Assembly (NCBI RefSeq): GCF_003113495.2
Contig: NZ_CP084506.1
Coordinates: 682,001 to 746,000 of the forward strand
Length of the DNA stretch: 64,000 bases
Reading direction: 5' to 3'
Source of the DNA: Edwardsiella tarda ATCC 15947 = NBRC 105688
Lineage (GTDB): Bacteria; Pseudomonadota; Gammaproteobacteria; Enterobacterales; Enterobacteriaceae
Part shown: positions 32,191 through 42,793 of the stretch, in pieces
Layout of the letters: each line of letters starts with the position of its first letter
Position numbering within the stretch: the stretch's first letter is position 1
The notes under the pieces: generated by a model
The model's database searches: none
Told to the model about the DNA's origin: nothing
What the model saw: the letters and a program-made list of their open reading frames with translations, nothing else
Position numbers and translations under genes: made by a program

Positions 32191-33426
32191 ATGTCCAAGA
32201 ATCCTTCATCGCATGCGGGCCGTGCGCCCGATGCCACTGCCGTCGAGTCTCCCTTGTCTGATATTCATCTTAACCCACTCTCTGCCGAGGGGGCGCCTTG
32301 CGCAGCCCAGCCGGCGGAAAAAATTAACCTGCTTGATCTGAACCGTAAGCAGATGCGTGAATTCTTCGCCGCGATGGGCGAAAAACCGTTCCGTGCCGAT
32401 CAGATCATGAAGTGGATCTATCATTATTGCTGCGACGACTTCGATGCGATGACCGATATCAACAAGGTGCTGCGCGCCAAGTTGAAACAGGTGGCGGAGA
32501 TCCGGGCGCCGGAAGTGGCGGTGGAGCAGCGCTCCTCCGATGGCACCATCAAGTGGGCTCTCCAGGTCGGTGACCAGCGAGTCGAGACGGTCTACATTCC
32601 GGAAGACGATCGGGCCACCCTGTGTGTCTCGTCCCAGGTGGGCTGCGCGCTGGAGTGCAAATTCTGTTCGACGGCACAACAGGGCTTTAACCGTAACCTA
32701 CGGGTGTCGGAAATCATCGGTCAGGTCTGGCGCGCGGCCAAGATCATTGGCGCTCAGAAGGTCACCGGCAACCGTCCGATCACCAACGTGGTGATGATGG
32801 GGATGGGTGAGCCGTTGCTCAATATGACCAACGTGATCCCGGCGATGGAGATCATGCTGGATGACTTTGGTTTCGGCCTCTCCAAGCGGCGTGTCACCCT
32901 CTCCACCTCAGGGGTGGTGCCGGCGCTGGATAAGCTGGGCGACATGATCGACGTGGCGTTGGCTATTTCGCTGCATGCCCCGAATGACGCGATCCGCGAC
33001 CAGATCGTGCCGATCAACCGTAAGTACAACATCGAAACCTTCCTGGCGTCGGTGCGTCGTTACCTGGAGAAATCCAATGCCAATCAGGGGCGGGTGACGG
33101 TCGAGTATGTGATGCTGGACCATGTCAACGATGGGACGGAGCACGCCCACCAACTGGCGGAATGCCTGAAGGATACCCCATGTAAGATCAACCTGATCCC
33201 ATGGAACCCCTTCCCGGGCGCGCCCTTTGGCCGCAGCTCCAACAGCCGGATCGACCGTTTTTCTAAGGTGTTGATGGAGTATGGCTTTACCGTCATCGTG
33301 CGTAAGACGCGTGGTGATGACATCGACGCGGCCTGCGGTCAGTTGGCCGGCGAGGTCATCGACCGAACCAAACGGACCCTGAAGAAGCAGGCGGCCGGGG
33401 AACCTATCAACGTGCGCGAAGTCTGA
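32191..33426 (+). CDS. rlmN: Dual-specificity rRNA/tRNA methyltransferase RlmN
   Basis: RlmN is a radical-SAM enzyme that forms 2-methyladenosine at A2503 of 23S rRNA and A37 of some tRNAs. The [4Fe-4S] motif is Cys152, Cys156 and Cys159 in [10 protein letters not shown]; Cys145 and Cys382 correspond to E. coli Cys118 and Cys355, the methylated residue. The product is 411 residues, about 27 longer than E. coli at the N-terminus. No alternative ATG gives the shorter form, and the ribosome site is weak. As an Fe-S enzyme it is a likely client of the nearby isc system. Confidence 0.95.
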   Translation: MSKNPSSHAGRAPDATAVESPLSDIHLNPLSAEGAPCAAQPAEKINLLDLNRKQMREFFAAMGEKPFRADQIMKWIYHYCCDDFDAMTDINKVLRAKLKQVAEIRAPEVAVEQRSSDGTIKWALQVGDQRVETVYIPEDDRATLCVSSQVGCALECKFCSTAQQGFNRNLRVSEIIGQVWRAAKIIGAQKVTGNRPITNVVMMGMGEPLLNMTNVIPAMEIMLDDFGFGLSKRRVTLSTSGVVPALDKLGDMIDVALAISLHAPNDAIRDQIVPINRKYNIETFLASVRRYLEKSNANQGRVTVEYVMLDHVNDGTEHAHQLAECLKDTPCKINLIPWNPFPGAPFGRSSNSRIDRFSKVLMEYGFTVIVRKTRGDDIDAACGQLAGEVIDRTKRTLKKQAAGEPINVREV

Positions 33427-33507
33427 TGTAACAGGGCGCCCGTCGCTGATTGGCGGCGCGCGCCTCACATCGAGGCTTGCTCGCATGCGAGAGTGCGGGA
33501 GCAAGGG

Positions 33508-34257
33508 ATGAGAACGATAAGGGCGGTGATGAGTTGGGGGTTGGCCGTCGTGCTGGCCGGGTGTGCTGAACGGTCAGTCGAGACCTCACCGGATCGCGCG
33601 GCGGCGTTACCGCTTCCGCAGCAGGCATTTACGGCGTTGGCACGCGGCGATCTGCCGCAGGCACAACAGGCGCTCTCACAACTCTCGGCCTCCGCGCCTG
33701 ATGACTATCGTACCTTGCTGCTGACGGCGATGTATCAGCAACAGCGCGGTCAGTTGCAAACGGCCGCGCAAGGCTATCGCCAGGCACTGGCGGCGGCGCC
33801 GGACAGCGCCACCGTGATGAATAATTACGGTGCGTTTCTCTGCACTTTAGGGCAGTATGTAGCGGCGCAACAACAGTTTAACGCGGCGGCCTCCCGCTCC
33901 GATGAGGGATGGGTTGCCGGCGCATTTTTCAGCGCAGGAAGCTGCTTCTTGCATGCCGCCCGTCCCGATGAGGCGCGTAGACTTTTCATCCGTGCGTTGA
34001 AGGCGGATCCGCAGCAGGGCGCGCACCTGCTGGCGGCGGCCTCGCAAGCGCTACAACAGGGTAAGCGCACGGAAGCACGACTGATGTTGGATGTTTACAA
34101 TCATATTTTACCGGCTAGCGCCGATAGTTTATGGTTACAAATCCGTTTCGCTGCGTTAGATGGGCGCCAGACGAACCTTGAACGTTATGGCAAACAACTG
34201 GCGCGAAATTTTCCACAATCCCAACAGTACCAGCAGTTCCTAGCGAATGAATACTGA
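33508..34257 (+). CDS. pilW: TPR lipoprotein PilW (type IV pilus biogenesis/stability family)
   Basis: PilW/PilF-type lipoproteins help assemble or stabilise type IV pilus secretins. The role in this organism is inferred. From the ATG at 33508 (GGGAGCAAGGG upstream) the product is 249 residues with a lipobox VLAGC, Cys19 modified. The body is a tandem of TPR repeats, for example residues 75-110 with [23 protein letters not shown]. It sits between rlmN and rodZ, and its last 11 nt overlap the rodZ start. No other pilus gene is in the window. Confidence 0.82.
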   Translation: MRTIRAVMSWGLAVVLAGCAERSVETSPDRAAALPLPQQAFTALARGDLPQAQQALSQLSASAPDDYRTLLLTAMYQQQRGQLQTAAQGYRQALAAAPDSATVMNNYGAFLCTLGQYVAAQQQFNAAASRSDEGWVAGAFFSAGSCFLHAARPDEARRLFIRALKADPQQGAHLLAAASQALQQGKRTEARLMLDVYNHILPASADSLWLQIRFAALDGRQTNLERYGKQLARNFPQSQQYQQFLANEY

Positions 34258-35296
34258 AGCCTCCCAAGATCAAGCAGCACCGATGAGCACTGGCGAGCGT
34301 CTGCGCCAGGGCCGTGAACGTTTAGGGCTTACCCAGCAGCAGGTGGCAGAACGCCTGTGTCTGAAGCTCTCGACAATACGAGATATCGAAGAAGACAAGG
34401 CCCCCGATGGCTTAGTGTCAACCTTCGTCCGTGGCTATATCCGCGCCTATGCCAAGCTGGTACAGATCCCCGAGCAGGAGATCGCACCGCTGCTGGCCAA
34501 GCAGGCACCGGTCCGGGCGGTAAAAATGGCGCCGATGCAAAGCTTTTCGCTGGGCAAGCGGCGTAAGAAACGCGAAGGCTGGTTGATGACCTTCACCTGG
34601 CTGGTGATCTTTGTGGTAATTGGCATCACCGGGTCATGGTGGTGGCAGAACCATAAGGCTCAGCAGCAGGATATCGTCGAGATGGCCGATGAGTCCTCGG
34701 CGCAGCTGGCGAAACAGCAGCAGGCTCAGCCCGTCGACTTGTCCGCCTCCGCGGCGTCGGCGGCGGATGACGCGGCGGCCAGCACGGCATCCTCCTCCCA
34801 GCCTGCGACCCCTATCGCCCCGACCAGCAGCGATAGCGCGGCCCCGGCGGCGCAGGGTGAGAGCACCCCTCCGGCCGTCAACGCCGCCAACGGGAGCGCG
34901 CAAGCGACTCCGGCACCGAGCGCGACGACGGCACCCGGCGCGGTAGTGGCGCCGAGCCAAGCCGATGTCACGCCGTTATCTACGGCGTTGCCGACGGCGG
35001 CGGCTAGCGTTGCGGCAGGGAGCGAGGCGGCGAGCACACAGCCTCTGGTCATGCACTTTAACGACAAGTGCTGGCTGGAAGTGCGTGATGCCAGCGGTAA
35101 GATCCTGTTCAGCGGCTTGCAACCGGCAGGGGCGAAGCTCGAACTTTCCGGTAAGGCGCCTTACCGTCTGAAGATCGGCGCGCCAGCGGCGGTGCAGATC
35201 CAGTATCTGGGCAAGCCGGTCGATCTGAGTCGTTTTATCAAGTCAAGCCAGGTTGCCCGTTTGACGTTAGACGCACAACCTGCGGCGGCTAACTGA
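34247..35296 (+). CDS. rodZ: Cytoskeleton protein RodZ
   Basis: RodZ links MreB filaments to the membrane and maintains rod shape. The 349-residue product has a cytoplasmic Cro-type helix-turn-helix (about 15-80, [22 protein letters not shown]), a basic stretch, and one membrane helix near 108-132 ([15 protein letters not shown]). A long Ala/Ser/Pro/Thr-rich periplasmic linker (about 140-265) follows, then a folded C-terminal DUF4115 domain starting near [14 protein letters not shown]. It overlaps pilW and precedes ispG by 25 bp. Confidence 0.95.
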   Translation: MNTEASQDQAAPMSTGERLRQGRERLGLTQQQVAERLCLKLSTIRDIEEDKAPDGLVSTFVRGYIRAYAKLVQIPEQEIAPLLAKQAPVRAVKMAPMQSFSLGKRRKKREGWLMTFTWLVIFVVIGITGSWWWQNHKAQQQDIVEMADESSAQLAKQQQAQPVDLSASAASAADDAAASTASSSQPATPIAPTSSDSAAPAAQGESTPPAVNAANGSAQATPAPSATTAPGAVVAPSQADVTPLSTALPTAAASVAAGSEAASTQPLVMHFNDKCWLEVRDASGKILFSGLQPAGAKLELSGKAPYRLKIGAPAAVQIQYLGKPVDLSRFIKSSQVARLTLDAQPAAAN

Positions 35297-35321
35297 GTTA
35301 CGGCAAGGGCGGAGAGAAGTC

Positions 35322-36443
35322 ATGCATAACGCATCCCCCATCAAGCGCCGTAAATCGACGCGTATCAATGTCGGCAGTGTGCCGATCGGTGACGGCGCTC
35401 CGATTGCCGTCCAGTCTATGACCAACACCCGTACCACCGATGTGGCGGCGACGGTGGCCCAGATCCGCGCCTTGGAGCGGGTCGGGGTCGATATCGTGCG
35501 GGTCTCGGTGCCGACCATGGAGGCGGCCGAGGCCTTTAAGCTGATTAAGCAGCAGGCCCAGGTGCCGCTGGTGGCGGATATCCACTTCGACTACCGCATC
35601 GCCTTGAAGGTGGCGGAGTACGGCGTGGACTGCCTGCGCATTAACCCCGGCAACATCGGCAACGAGAGTCGCATCCGTTCGGTGGTCGACTGCGCGCGTG
35701 AGCGCGGTATTCCCATCCGTATCGGGGTGAACGCCGGCTCGCTGGAGAAGGATATCCAGGAGAAGTATGGCGAACCGACGCCGCAGGCGTTGCTGGAGTC
35801 GGCCATGCGTCATGTCGACATTCTGGATCGGCTCAACTTCGATCAGTTCAAGGTCAGCGTGAAGGCCTCCGACGTCTTCTTGGCGGTCGGGGCGTATCGC
35901 CTATTGGCGGAGCGTATCGATCAACCGCTGCATCTGGGGATCACCGAGGCGGGCGGCGCCCGTAGTGGCTCCGTCAAGTCGGCGATCGGGCTGGGCATGC
36001 TGTTGGCGGAAGGGATCGGCGATACCTTGCGTGTGTCGCTGGCCGCCGATCCGGTGGAAGAGGTCAAGGTCGGGTTCGACATCCTCAAGTCGCTGCGTAT
36101 CCGTTCTCGCGGCATCAACTTCATCGCCTGCCCGACCTGTTCGCGTCAGGAGTTTGACGTGATCGGCACGGTGAATGCGTTGGAGCAGCGTCTGGAAGAT
36201 ATCGTCACGCCGATGGATGTCTCCATCATTGGCTGTGTAGTTAACGGCCCGGGCGAGGCGTTGGTCTCGACGCTGGGGGTGACAGGCGGCCATAATAAGA
36301 GCGGGTTTTACGAAGATGGCGTGCGTCAGAAAGAGCGTTTCGACAACAGCGCCATCATCGATCAGTTGGAGGCGAAGATCCGCGCCAAGGCGGCGCAGTT
36401 GGATGAGAAGATGCGAATCGGCATCACCCAACTGGACGCCTAA
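35322..36443 (+). CDS. ispG: 4-hydroxy-3-methylbut-2-en-1-yl diphosphate synthase (flavodoxin) IspG
   Basis: IspG converts MEcPP to HMBPP in the MEP isoprenoid pathway using a [4Fe-4S] cluster. The 373-residue product keeps the ligands in CPTCSRQ (Cys270, Cys273) and [10 protein letters not shown] (Cys305, Glu312). It follows rodZ, as in E. coli, and depends on Fe-S assembly. A strong hairpin lies downstream. Confidence 0.97.
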   Translation: MHNASPIKRRKSTRINVGSVPIGDGAPIAVQSMTNTRTTDVAATVAQIRALERVGVDIVRVSVPTMEAAEAFKLIKQQAQVPLVADIHFDYRIALKVAEYGVDCLRINPGNIGNESRIRSVVDCARERGIPIRIGVNAGSLEKDIQEKYGEPTPQALLESAMRHVDILDRLNFDQFKVSVKASDVFLAVGAYRLLAERIDQPLHLGITEAGGARSGSVKSAIGLGMLLAEGIGDTLRVSLAADPVEEVKVGFDILKSLRIRSRGINFIACPTCSRQEFDVIGTVNALEQRLEDIVTPMDVSIIGCVVNGPGEALVSTLGVTGGHNKSGFYEDGVRQKERFDNSAIIDQLEAKIRAKAAQLDEKMRIGITQLDA

Positions 36444-36451
36444 TGACATGC

Positions 36452-36475
36452 ACGGCGCCGCGTCGGCGGCGCCGT
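36452..36475. repeat. Perfect GC-rich hairpin between ispG and hisS
   Basis: ACGGCGCCGC (36452-36461) and GCGGCGCCGT (36466-36475) form a perfect 10-bp stem with loop GTCG. There is no T-run on either side. It could protect the ispG 3' end or attenuate read-through into hisS. Confidence 0.6.
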
Positions 36476-36552
36476 AGTCTGCCCGCGTTGAAGAGGGACT
36501 AGCGTTGCCTCTATAATCGGGCCAGTTTTTGCAAATTACATAGAGAGTTGAC

Positions 36553-37827
36553 GTGGCTAAGAATATCCAGGCCATTCGTGGCATGAACGACTATCTGCCG
36601 GCAGACACGGCGCTGTGGCAGCCGATCGAGGCGGCGCTCAAGCAGGTGCTGGCCAGCTACGGCTACAGCGAGATCCGTTTGCCGATTGTAGAGCAGACCC
36701 CGTTATTCAAACGCGCCATCGGCGAAGTGACCGATGTGGTTGAGAAAGAAATGTATACCTTCGAAGACCGCAATGGCGACAGCCTGACGCTGCGTCCAGA
36801 AGGGACCGCGGGTTGCGTGCGCGCCGGGATCGAGCATGGTCTGCTGTACAATCAGGAGCAGCGTCTGTGGTACATCGGGCCGATGTTCCGTCATGAGCGT
36901 CCGCAGAAGGGGCGCTATCGCCAGTTCCATCAGTTGGGTGCCGAGGTGTTTGGCCTCGCCGGTCCAGACATCGATGCCGAAATCATCATGATGACCGCTC
37001 GCTGGTGGAAAGTGTTGGGCATCGCCGAGCACGTGGCGTTGGAACTGAACTCCATCGGCTCGCTGGAGGCGCGCGCTAACTATCGCGATGCGCTGGTCGC
37101 TTATCTGGAGCAGTATAAAGATCAGCTGGACGAAGACTGCAAACGTCGCATGTACAGCAACCCGTTGCGTGTGCTGGATTCGAAGAATCCCGACGTGCAG
37201 GCGCTGTTGAACGATGCCCCGCGTCTGTCAGATTATCTGGACGAGGAGTCTCGCACCCACTTCGCCGGGCTATGCCGCCTGCTGGACGACGCCGGTATTG
37301 CCTACACGGTGAATGAACGCCTGGTGCGTGGCTTGGACTACTATAACCGTACCGTATTCGAGTGGGTGACGAACAGCCTGGGCGCCCAGGGCACCGTCTG
37401 TGCCGGTGGCCGTTACGATGGTCTGGTGGCGCAATTGGGCGGCCACGCCACACCGGCGGTCGGCTTCGCCATGGGGCTGGAGCGTCTGGTGCTGCTGGTA
37501 CAAGCGGTTAACCCGGACTTCCTGCCGCAGCGTACGGTCGATGTCTACCTGATCGCCGTCGGCGAGGGGACCCAGAGCGCGGCGATGCGCCTGGCCGAGC
37601 AGCTGCGTGATGCGCTGCCGCAGATGCGTCTGATGACTAACTACGGCGGCGGTAACTTTAAGAAGCAGTTCGCTCGTGCCGACAAGTGGGGCGCCCGTAT
37701 CGCCCTGGTGCTGGGAGAGAGCGAAGTGCAGAGCGGTCAGGTGAATGTGAAGTGCCTGGCAAGCGGCGAACAGCAGAGCGTGGCGCAGGATCAGGCCGCG
37801 GCGTTGTTGGCGACCATGTTGGGCTAA
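36553..37827 (+). CDS. hisS: Histidyl-tRNA synthetase
   Basis: HisS is a class II aminoacyl-tRNA synthetase that charges tRNA-His. It starts at a GTG (36553), giving 424 residues beginning [16 protein letters not shown], as in E. coli. Class II motif 2 appears in [17 protein letters not shown]. The histidine-specific motifs [15 protein letters not shown] and AGGRYDGLV are present, followed by motif 3 [11 protein letters not shown] and the anticodon-binding domain. Confidence 0.98.
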   Translation: MAKNIQAIRGMNDYLPADTALWQPIEAALKQVLASYGYSEIRLPIVEQTPLFKRAIGEVTDVVEKEMYTFEDRNGDSLTLRPEGTAGCVRAGIEHGLLYNQEQRLWYIGPMFRHERPQKGRYRQFHQLGAEVFGLAGPDIDAEIIMMTARWWKVLGIAEHVALELNSIGSLEARANYRDALVAYLEQYKDQLDEDCKRRMYSNPLRVLDSKNPDVQALLNDAPRLSDYLDEESRTHFAGLCRLLDDAGIAYTVNERLVRGLDYYNRTVFEWVTNSLGAQGTVCAGGRYDGLVAQLGGHATPAVGFAMGLERLVLLVQAVNPDFLPQRTVDVYLIAVGEGTQSAAMRLAEQLRDALPQMRLMTNYGGGNFKKQFARADKWGARIALVLGESEVQSGQVNVKCLASGEQQSVAQDQAAALLATMLG

Positions 37828-37840
37828 GGAGTAAGAAACC

Positions 37841-38461
37841 GTGGAAGTCTATAGCACAGAGAACGAACAGGTTGATGCCATCCGCCATTTCTTGCAAGAG
37901 TATGGTAAAACGCTGGTGGTCGGGGTGGTGATCGGCGTCGGCGCACTGTTTGGCTGGCGTTATTGGGCCAACCATCAACAGGCCGGCATGGCGCAGGCTT
38001 CCCAAACTTACCAGCAGGCCAGTGAGGCGCTGAGCGGCGGCAAGCAGGATGGGGTCGCGCTCAGCGAGGCCTTCATCAAAGAGAACGCCAATAACTATGG
38101 TGTCTTGGCTGCGCTTCAGCTGGCGCAACACGAGGTCGATAAGGCCGAGTTTAGCAAGGCGCAGAGCCAGTTAGCCTGGGCGGCAGGACAGGCAAAGGAT
38201 GAAAACCTGAAGGCGCTGAGCGATCTACGTCTGGCGCGGGTACAACTACAGGATAACCAACTGGATGCCGCGCTGAAGACCCTGGATGGCGTCACCGCCA
38301 AAGGGTGGCAGGCGTTGGCTCAGGATGTGCGCGGTGATGTGTTGCTGAAGAAGGGTGACGCCAAGGGCGCGCGCGAGGCCTACAGCAAAGGGCTGGCAGA
38401 GGGGGCCTCTCAGTCATTGCAGGCGCTACTGCGAATGAAACTGAATAATTTATCCAGTTAA
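37841..38461 (+). CDS. yfgM: YfgM, ancillary SecYEG-associated TPR protein
   Basis: YfgM is an inner-membrane protein that, with PpiD, associates with the SecYEG translocon and eases protein transfer into the periplasm. It starts at a GTG at 37841. The 206-residue product has a short cytoplasmic N-terminus, one membrane helix (about 24-42, TLVVGVVIGVGALFGW) and a periplasmic TPR-like domain. It lies 13 bp after hisS and 11 bp before bamB, so these are probably one operon. Confidence 0.93.
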   Translation: MEVYSTENEQVDAIRHFLQEYGKTLVVGVVIGVGALFGWRYWANHQQAGMAQASQTYQQASEALSGGKQDGVALSEAFIKENANNYGVLAALQLAQHEVDKAEFSKAQSQLAWAAGQAKDENLKALSDLRLARVQLQDNQLDAALKTLDGVTAKGWQALAQDVRGDVLLKKGDAKGAREAYSKGLAEGASQSLQALLRMKLNNLSS

Positions 38462-38472
38462 GGGGATAATCG

Positions 38473-39651
38473 ATGCAATTGCGTAAAACGCTCCTGGTCG
38501 GCTTACTGTCAGCAACCATGCTGAGCGGGTGCTCCTGGTTTAGCGGCGAGACGGATACGGTGGTGATGGCGCCGTTGCCGCAGGTTGAAAACCAGTTTAC
38601 TCCACAGACGGTCTGGAGCCGCTCGGTGGGTAACGGTGTCGGTGATTTTTACTCCCACCTGCGTCCGGCGTATCAAGATAATCATATCTATGCCGCCGAT
38701 CGTCAGGGGCTGGTGATGGCGATGAACGCCGAAAATGGCGACAAGCTGTGGTCGGTGAATCTGGGTGAGAAGGACGGCTGGTTCTCACGTAGCGACGCGT
38801 TGCTCTCCGGCGGGCTGACCGTTGCCGGTAGTAAGCTGTATGTCGGCTCCGAGCACGCGGTGGTGTATGCGCTGAATAGCGACGACGGCAGCGTGGCCTG
38901 GAAGACGACGGTGGCCGGTGAGGCTATCTCCCGTCCGGTGGTCAGCGATGGTTTGGTGCTGATCCACACCAGCAATGGTATGTTGCAGGCGTTGGATGAG
39001 AACGACGGCGCGATCAAGTGGACCGTGAGCCTGGATATGCCGTCGCTGACGCTGCGTGGCGAGTCGGCACCTGCCGTCGCCTATGGCGCGGCGATCGTCG
39101 GTGGCGATAACGGCCGCGTCAGTGCGGTATTGCTGCAACAAGGGCAGATGATTTGGCAGCAGCGGGTGGCGCAGCCGACCGGTGCGACTGAGATCGATCG
39201 CCTGAACGACATCGACATGACGCCGGTGGTGGTTGATGGGGTGGTTTACGCCCTGGGCTACAACGGCAGCCTGTCGGCGCTGGATCTGCGCTCTGGCCAG
39301 ATCGTCTGGAAGCGCGACATGGGCGGGGTGAATAACATCATCGTCGATGGCGGGCGCATCTATCTGGTGGATCAGGATGGCCGCGTTGCCGCCCTGGGTA
39401 TCAACGGCGGTGTGGTGCTGTGGAAGAACAGTGAGCTGTTGCACCGTGGCGTGACGGCGCCGGTACTGTATCGCGGCTACCTGGTGGTCGGCGATGCGGA
39501 AGGGTACCTGTACTGGATCAACCCGGACGATGGACGCCTGGTGGTGGAGCAGAAACTGGATAGTTCGGGTCTGCTCAGCGCCGGTCAGGTCGCGGGGGAT
39601 AACCTGATTATTCAGGCGCGTGGTGGTGACGTTTACGCTATTTCCCGTTGA
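38473..39651 (+). CDS. bamB: Outer membrane protein assembly factor BamB
   Basis: BamB is a lipoprotein of the BAM complex that binds BamA and nascent barrels. The 392-residue product has a signal peptide with lipobox MLSGC. The rest is an eight-bladed beta-propeller of PQQ-like repeats, with recurring segments such as YALNSDDGSVAWKT and LSALDLRSGQIVWKR. It has the E. coli length and position between yfgM and der. BamD is encoded at the left end of the window. Confidence 0.97.
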   Translation: MQLRKTLLVGLLSATMLSGCSWFSGETDTVVMAPLPQVENQFTPQTVWSRSVGNGVGDFYSHLRPAYQDNHIYAADRQGLVMAMNAENGDKLWSVNLGEKDGWFSRSDALLSGGLTVAGSKLYVGSEHAVVYALNSDDGSVAWKTTVAGEAISRPVVSDGLVLIHTSNGMLQALDENDGAIKWTVSLDMPSLTLRGESAPAVAYGAAIVGGDNGRVSAVLLQQGQMIWQQRVAQPTGATEIDRLNDIDMTPVVVDGVVYALGYNGSLSALDLRSGQIVWKRDMGGVNNIIVDGGRIYLVDQDGRVAALGINGGVVLWKNSELLHRGVTAPVLYRGYLVVGDAEGYLYWINPDDGRLVVEQKLDSSGLLSAGQVAGDNLIIQARGGDVYAISR

Positions 39652-39687
39652 TTTATAAAATGATATAGGGTGGTTTTCTACCGCCCG

Positions 39688-39726
39688 GAACGGCTCCTGA
39701 TGACCTCAGGGGCCGTTTCATCTTCT
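39688..39726 (+). terminator. Likely terminator between bamB and der
   Basis: GAACGGCTCCTGA (39688-39700) pairs with TCAGGGGCCGTTTC (39706-39719), with a wobble and one imperfection, around a 5-nt loop. The following tract is only moderately T-rich. Confidence 0.5.
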
Positions 39727-39786
39727 GCATATTCCTGTACGCCGAGCGGCGCTGCAGGATGAGATTACGTAATAGAGGCTTCAACA

Positions 39787-41277
39787 ATGATACCTGTCGT
39801 CGCGCTAGTCGGGCGCCCGAATGTGGGGAAATCCACCTTATTTAACCGGTTGACGCGCACCCGTGATGCGCTGGTCGCCGACTTCCCCGGGTTAACCCGA
39901 GATCGCAAGTATGGTCGTGCTGAAGTGAACGGTCACGAGTTTATCATCATCGATACCGGTGGGATCGATGGTAGCGAGAATGGGGTCGAAACCCACATGG
40001 CGGAGCAGTCGCTGCTGGCGATCGAAGAGGCCGACATCGTACTGTTCCTGGTCGATGCCCGCTCCGGGCTGCTGCCGGCGGATGAGGCGATCGCCCGTCA
40101 TCTGCGTAGCCGTGATAAGTCCACCTTCCTGGTGGCGAACAAGACCGATGGCATCGATGCCGATGTCGCCATCGGCGACTTTTACTCCCTGGGGTTGGGT
40201 GAGGTTCATCCGATCGCCGCCTCGCATGGCCGTGGTGTGACCCAGTTGATCGAAGATGCGCTGGTGCCGTTCATCCCGCAGGAGGAGCCGGCGCCGGAGC
40301 TGAGCGAAGAGGAGGCGAATGCCGCCTATTGGGCCGAGCTTGAGGCGGAAGAGGCCGAGGCTGAGGCTGAGGCCGACGAAGAGGAGGAGTTTGATCCGAT
40401 CGGGCAACCGATTAAGATCGCCATCGTCGGTCGTCCTAACGTGGGTAAGTCCACGCTTACCAACCGCATCCTGGGTGAGGATCGTGTGGTGGTGTATGAC
40501 ATGCCGGGCACCACGCGCGACAGTATCTACATCCCGATGGAGCGCGATGAGCGCGAATACGTGTTGATCGACACCGCCGGGGTGCGTAAGCGCGGCAAGG
40601 TGACGGATACGGTAGAAAAATTCTCGGTGATCAAGACGCTGCAAGCGATCGAAGACGCTAACGTGGTACTGCTGGTGATCGATGCGCGCCAGGGCATCTC
40701 CGATCAGGATCTCTCGCTGCTGGGCTTCATCCTGAATAGTGGGCGCTCACTGGTGGTGGTGGTCAACAAGTGGGACGGCCTGAGTCTGGAGGTCAAGGAG
40801 CAGGTGAAGGATATGCTGGATCTGCGCCTGGGCTTCGTCGACTTCGCGCGCATCCATTTTATCTCCGCGCTGCATGGCAGCGGGGTCGGCAACCTGTTCG
40901 AGTCGATTCAAGAGGCCTATGAAAGCGCCACCCGTCGTGTCAGTACCTCGATGCTGACGCGTATCATGACCATGGCGCAAGATGACCACCAACCGCCGAT
41001 GGTGCGTGGACGCCGCGTGAAGTTGAAGTATGCGCACGCCGGTGGCTACAACCCGCCGATCGTGGTGATCCATGGCAACCAGGTAAAAGATCTGCCGGAC
41101 TCCTATAAGCGCTACCTGATGAACTACTTCCGTCGCTCGTTAAACGTGATGGGGACCCCGATTCGTATCCAGTTTAAAGAGGGGGATAACCCGTTCGCCG
41201 GTAAGCGTAATACCTTGACGCCTAACCAGATGCGTAAGCGTAAGCGCTTACTGAGCCATCTGAGAAAGGCCAAGTAA
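39787..41277 (+). CDS. der: Ribosome biogenesis GTPase Der (EngA)
   Basis: Der is an essential GTPase with two G domains that assists 50S subunit maturation. Both domains carry [11 protein letters not shown]-loops (near residues 8 and 215), each with its own DTAG/DTGG switch and NKxD motif. The C-terminal KH-like domain ends [14 protein letters not shown]. The linker between the G domains is a run of Glu/Ala repeats (about 178-205) and makes the protein 496 residues against 490 in E. coli. A strong terminator follows. Confidence 0.97.
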   Translation: MIPVVALVGRPNVGKSTLFNRLTRTRDALVADFPGLTRDRKYGRAEVNGHEFIIIDTGGIDGSENGVETHMAEQSLLAIEEADIVLFLVDARSGLLPADEAIARHLRSRDKSTFLVANKTDGIDADVAIGDFYSLGLGEVHPIAASHGRGVTQLIEDALVPFIPQEEPAPELSEEEANAAYWAELEAEEAEAEAEADEEEEFDPIGQPIKIAIVGRPNVGKSTLTNRILGEDRVVVYDMPGTTRDSIYIPMERDEREYVLIDTAGVRKRGKVTDTVEKFSVIKTLQAIEDANVVLLVIDARQGISDQDLSLLGFILNSGRSLVVVVNKWDGLSLEVKEQVKDMLDLRLGFVDFARIHFISALHGSGVGNLFESIQEAYESATRRVSTSMLTRIMTMAQDDHQPPMVRGRRVKLKYAHAGGYNPPIVVIHGNQVKDLPDSYKRYLMNYFRRSLNVMGTPIRIQFKEGDNPFAGKRNTLTPNQMRKRKRLLSHLRKAK

Positions 41278-41287
41278 CGACGCCAAG

Positions 41288-41316
41288 CGGGACACGAAAG
41301 TGTCCCGTTTTTTTTG
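41288..41316 (+). terminator. Terminator of der
   Basis: CGGGACAC (41288-41295) pairs perfectly with GTGTCCCG (41300-41307) around a GAAA tetraloop, followed by eight Ts. Confidence 0.92.
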
Positions 41317-41370
41317 GCGCTGTGCTAACGTAAATGCCCACTCTTTCCCGCCTTGCAACAAGGATGTGCT

Positions 41371-42327
41371 ATGTCCTGGGAGACCTGGAGTTTCGCCTTT
41401 GGCGTGACCGTTCCCAATCTGCTGATGTTGTTGATCGGCATCCTGCTGCGCCGTTGGCGTCTGCTCGACGATCGTTTCTGCGATAGCGCCACGCGCCTGG
41501 TGTTTAACCTGTCGCTGCCCTGTCTGCTGTTTTTCAGCATTGCCACCAGCCAAGCCTCGCTACGCCAAAACCTGCCCTTCGTGCTGTACGGTGCCGGGGC
41601 GACGCTACTCAGCTTCCTGTTGTTAGAGTGGGTCTCTCGCTGGCTGGTGCGTGATGCACGCGAGCGGGGGATCTTCGTCCAGGGGGGCTTTCGCGCCAAT
41701 ACGGCGATCGTCGGCTTAGCCTACTGCGCCAGCGCCTATGGCAGCGAAGGGGTGGCGATCGGCTCACTGTATATGGCGGTGACGGTGATCCTGTTTAATG
41801 TCTTGTCGGTGATCACCCTGACACGCTCGCTCTACGGCGATACTCAACAGGGGATCGGTTGGCGCAGCATGTTGCGCGGGATCGCCTTGAATCCACTGAT
41901 CATCGCCATCATCCTTGGGCTGCTGTGGGCCGCCAGCGGCTGGCCGATGGTGCAGGTGGTGCATGACACCGGTAACTTCCTCGCGGCGATGGCCCTACCG
42001 TTGGCGTTACTGTGCGCCGGTGCCAGTATCGATTGGCGGGCCATGTTCGGTGCATCGAATGTGGCTGGTTATGCCTCGCTGGCCAAGCTGCTGCTCTTGC
42101 CGCTCTTCATGACCGGTGGTGCCTGGTTGTTCGGTTTCCGCCATGTTACGCTGGGGGTGATTTTCTTGTTGAGTTCGACGCCGACCGCGGCGGCGAGCTA
42201 TGTGATGACGCGGGCGATGGGCGGTAATGCGACGCTGGCGGCGAATATCATCGCGATCACCACATTGGGTTCATTTTTCACCACGGCGTTGGGACTCTAC
42301 TTTCTACGTCAGTGGGGAGTGATTTAG
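41371..42327 (+). CDS. AEC-family (auxin efflux carrier-like) permease
   Basis: This is a membrane protein of the AEC family (PF03547), whose bacterial members include malonate and other organic-acid carriers; the substrate here is unknown. I chose the ATG at 41371, which has AAGGA 8 bp upstream, giving 318 residues. Several hydrophobic helices run through the length, for example TVPNLLMLLIGILL and GVIFLLSSTPTAAASYV, with the family's Asn-rich GGFRANTAIVGLAY segment. It lies between der and yfgJ; E. coli has no such gene between these two, so it is an insertion relative to E. coli. It lies 6 bp before yfgJ. Confidence 0.82.
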   Translation: MSWETWSFAFGVTVPNLLMLLIGILLRRWRLLDDRFCDSATRLVFNLSLPCLLFFSIATSQASLRQNLPFVLYGAGATLLSFLLLEWVSRWLVRDARERGIFVQGGFRANTAIVGLAYCASAYGSEGVAIGSLYMAVTVILFNVLSVITLTRSLYGDTQQGIGWRSMLRGIALNPLIIAIILGLLWAASGWPMVQVVHDTGNFLAAMALPLALLCAGASIDWRAMFGASNVAGYASLAKLLLLPLFMTGGAWLFGFRHVTLGVIFLLSSTPTAAASYVMTRAMGGNATLAANIIAITTLGSFFTTALGLYFLRQWGVI

Positions 42328-42336
42328 GAGCGTATG

Positions 42337-42558
42337 ATGCAAGACACCTGTCCGCAGTGCCAGCAGGCGCTAACGTGGCAAGATGGGCGCTGGGTGTGCC
42401 CCGTCTGTCAGCAAGCCTACCGCCGCGAGGCTTTGTGCCCGCAATGCCAACACCCTTTGCAAGTATTGCAGGCGTGCGGTGCCGTCGACTATTTTTGCCA
42501 ACAGGGTCATGGTCTGATTTCGAAAAAGCAGGTACATTTTCGCTATATTCCCTGCTAA
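42337..42558 (+). CDS. yfgJ: Zinc-ribbon protein YfgJ
   Basis: YfgJ is a small zinc-ribbon protein (DUF1407) of unknown role. Two tandem ATGs (42334, 42337) are possible; the second is better spaced from AGGAG at 42326-42330 and gives 73 residues. Four CxxC pairs are visible or implied: CPQC, CPVC, CPQC and the C-terminal DYFCQQGHGLISKK shared with E. coli YfgJ. It overlaps the regulatory span of the upstream permease gene and ends before a terminator. Confidence 0.88.
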   Translation: MQDTCPQCQQALTWQDGRWVCPVCQQAYRREALCPQCQHPLQVLQACGAVDYFCQQGHGLISKKQVHFRYIPC

Positions 42559-42584
42559 CGCAACGACTCTATTTTATTTAAATT

Positions 42585-42612
42585 AAAATACCCCGCTTGG
42601 GGTATTTTTTAT
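42585..42612 (+). terminator. Terminator of yfgJ
   Basis: AAAATACCCC (42585-42594) pairs perfectly with GGGGTATTTT (42599-42608) around GCTT. Confidence 0.88.
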
Positions 42613-42752
42613 TTGTTGTGATAAGCGCGAGTTGTTTTTTATTTGTTTTGTCGGGTTTTCCTCAGCTCTGGCGTGTATTAGACCATGTTTTCATTCCTCT
42701 TCGTGGCCTTATCTACAGAATATTTCATTGTTATGTATGGTTTTTTCTCGCC

Positions 42753-42793
42753 TTGATCGAAAGCAATATTTTTTATGTGGTTTTTGCTATTTA
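42753..42793 (+). promoter_or_regulatory. Candidate FNR-activated class II promoter of the nrf operon
   Basis: TTGAT-CGAA-AGCAA (42753-42766) matches the FNR consensus TTGAT-N4-ATCAA in nine of ten defined positions. An extended -10, TGCTATTTA, follows at 42785-42793. This puts the FNR site near -41 of the predicted start at about 42800, the class II position. Anaerobic induction of nrf by FNR is established in E. coli. The leader before nrfA would be about 200 nt. The rest of the 390-bp gap is AT-rich with no clear gene. Confidence 0.6.
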
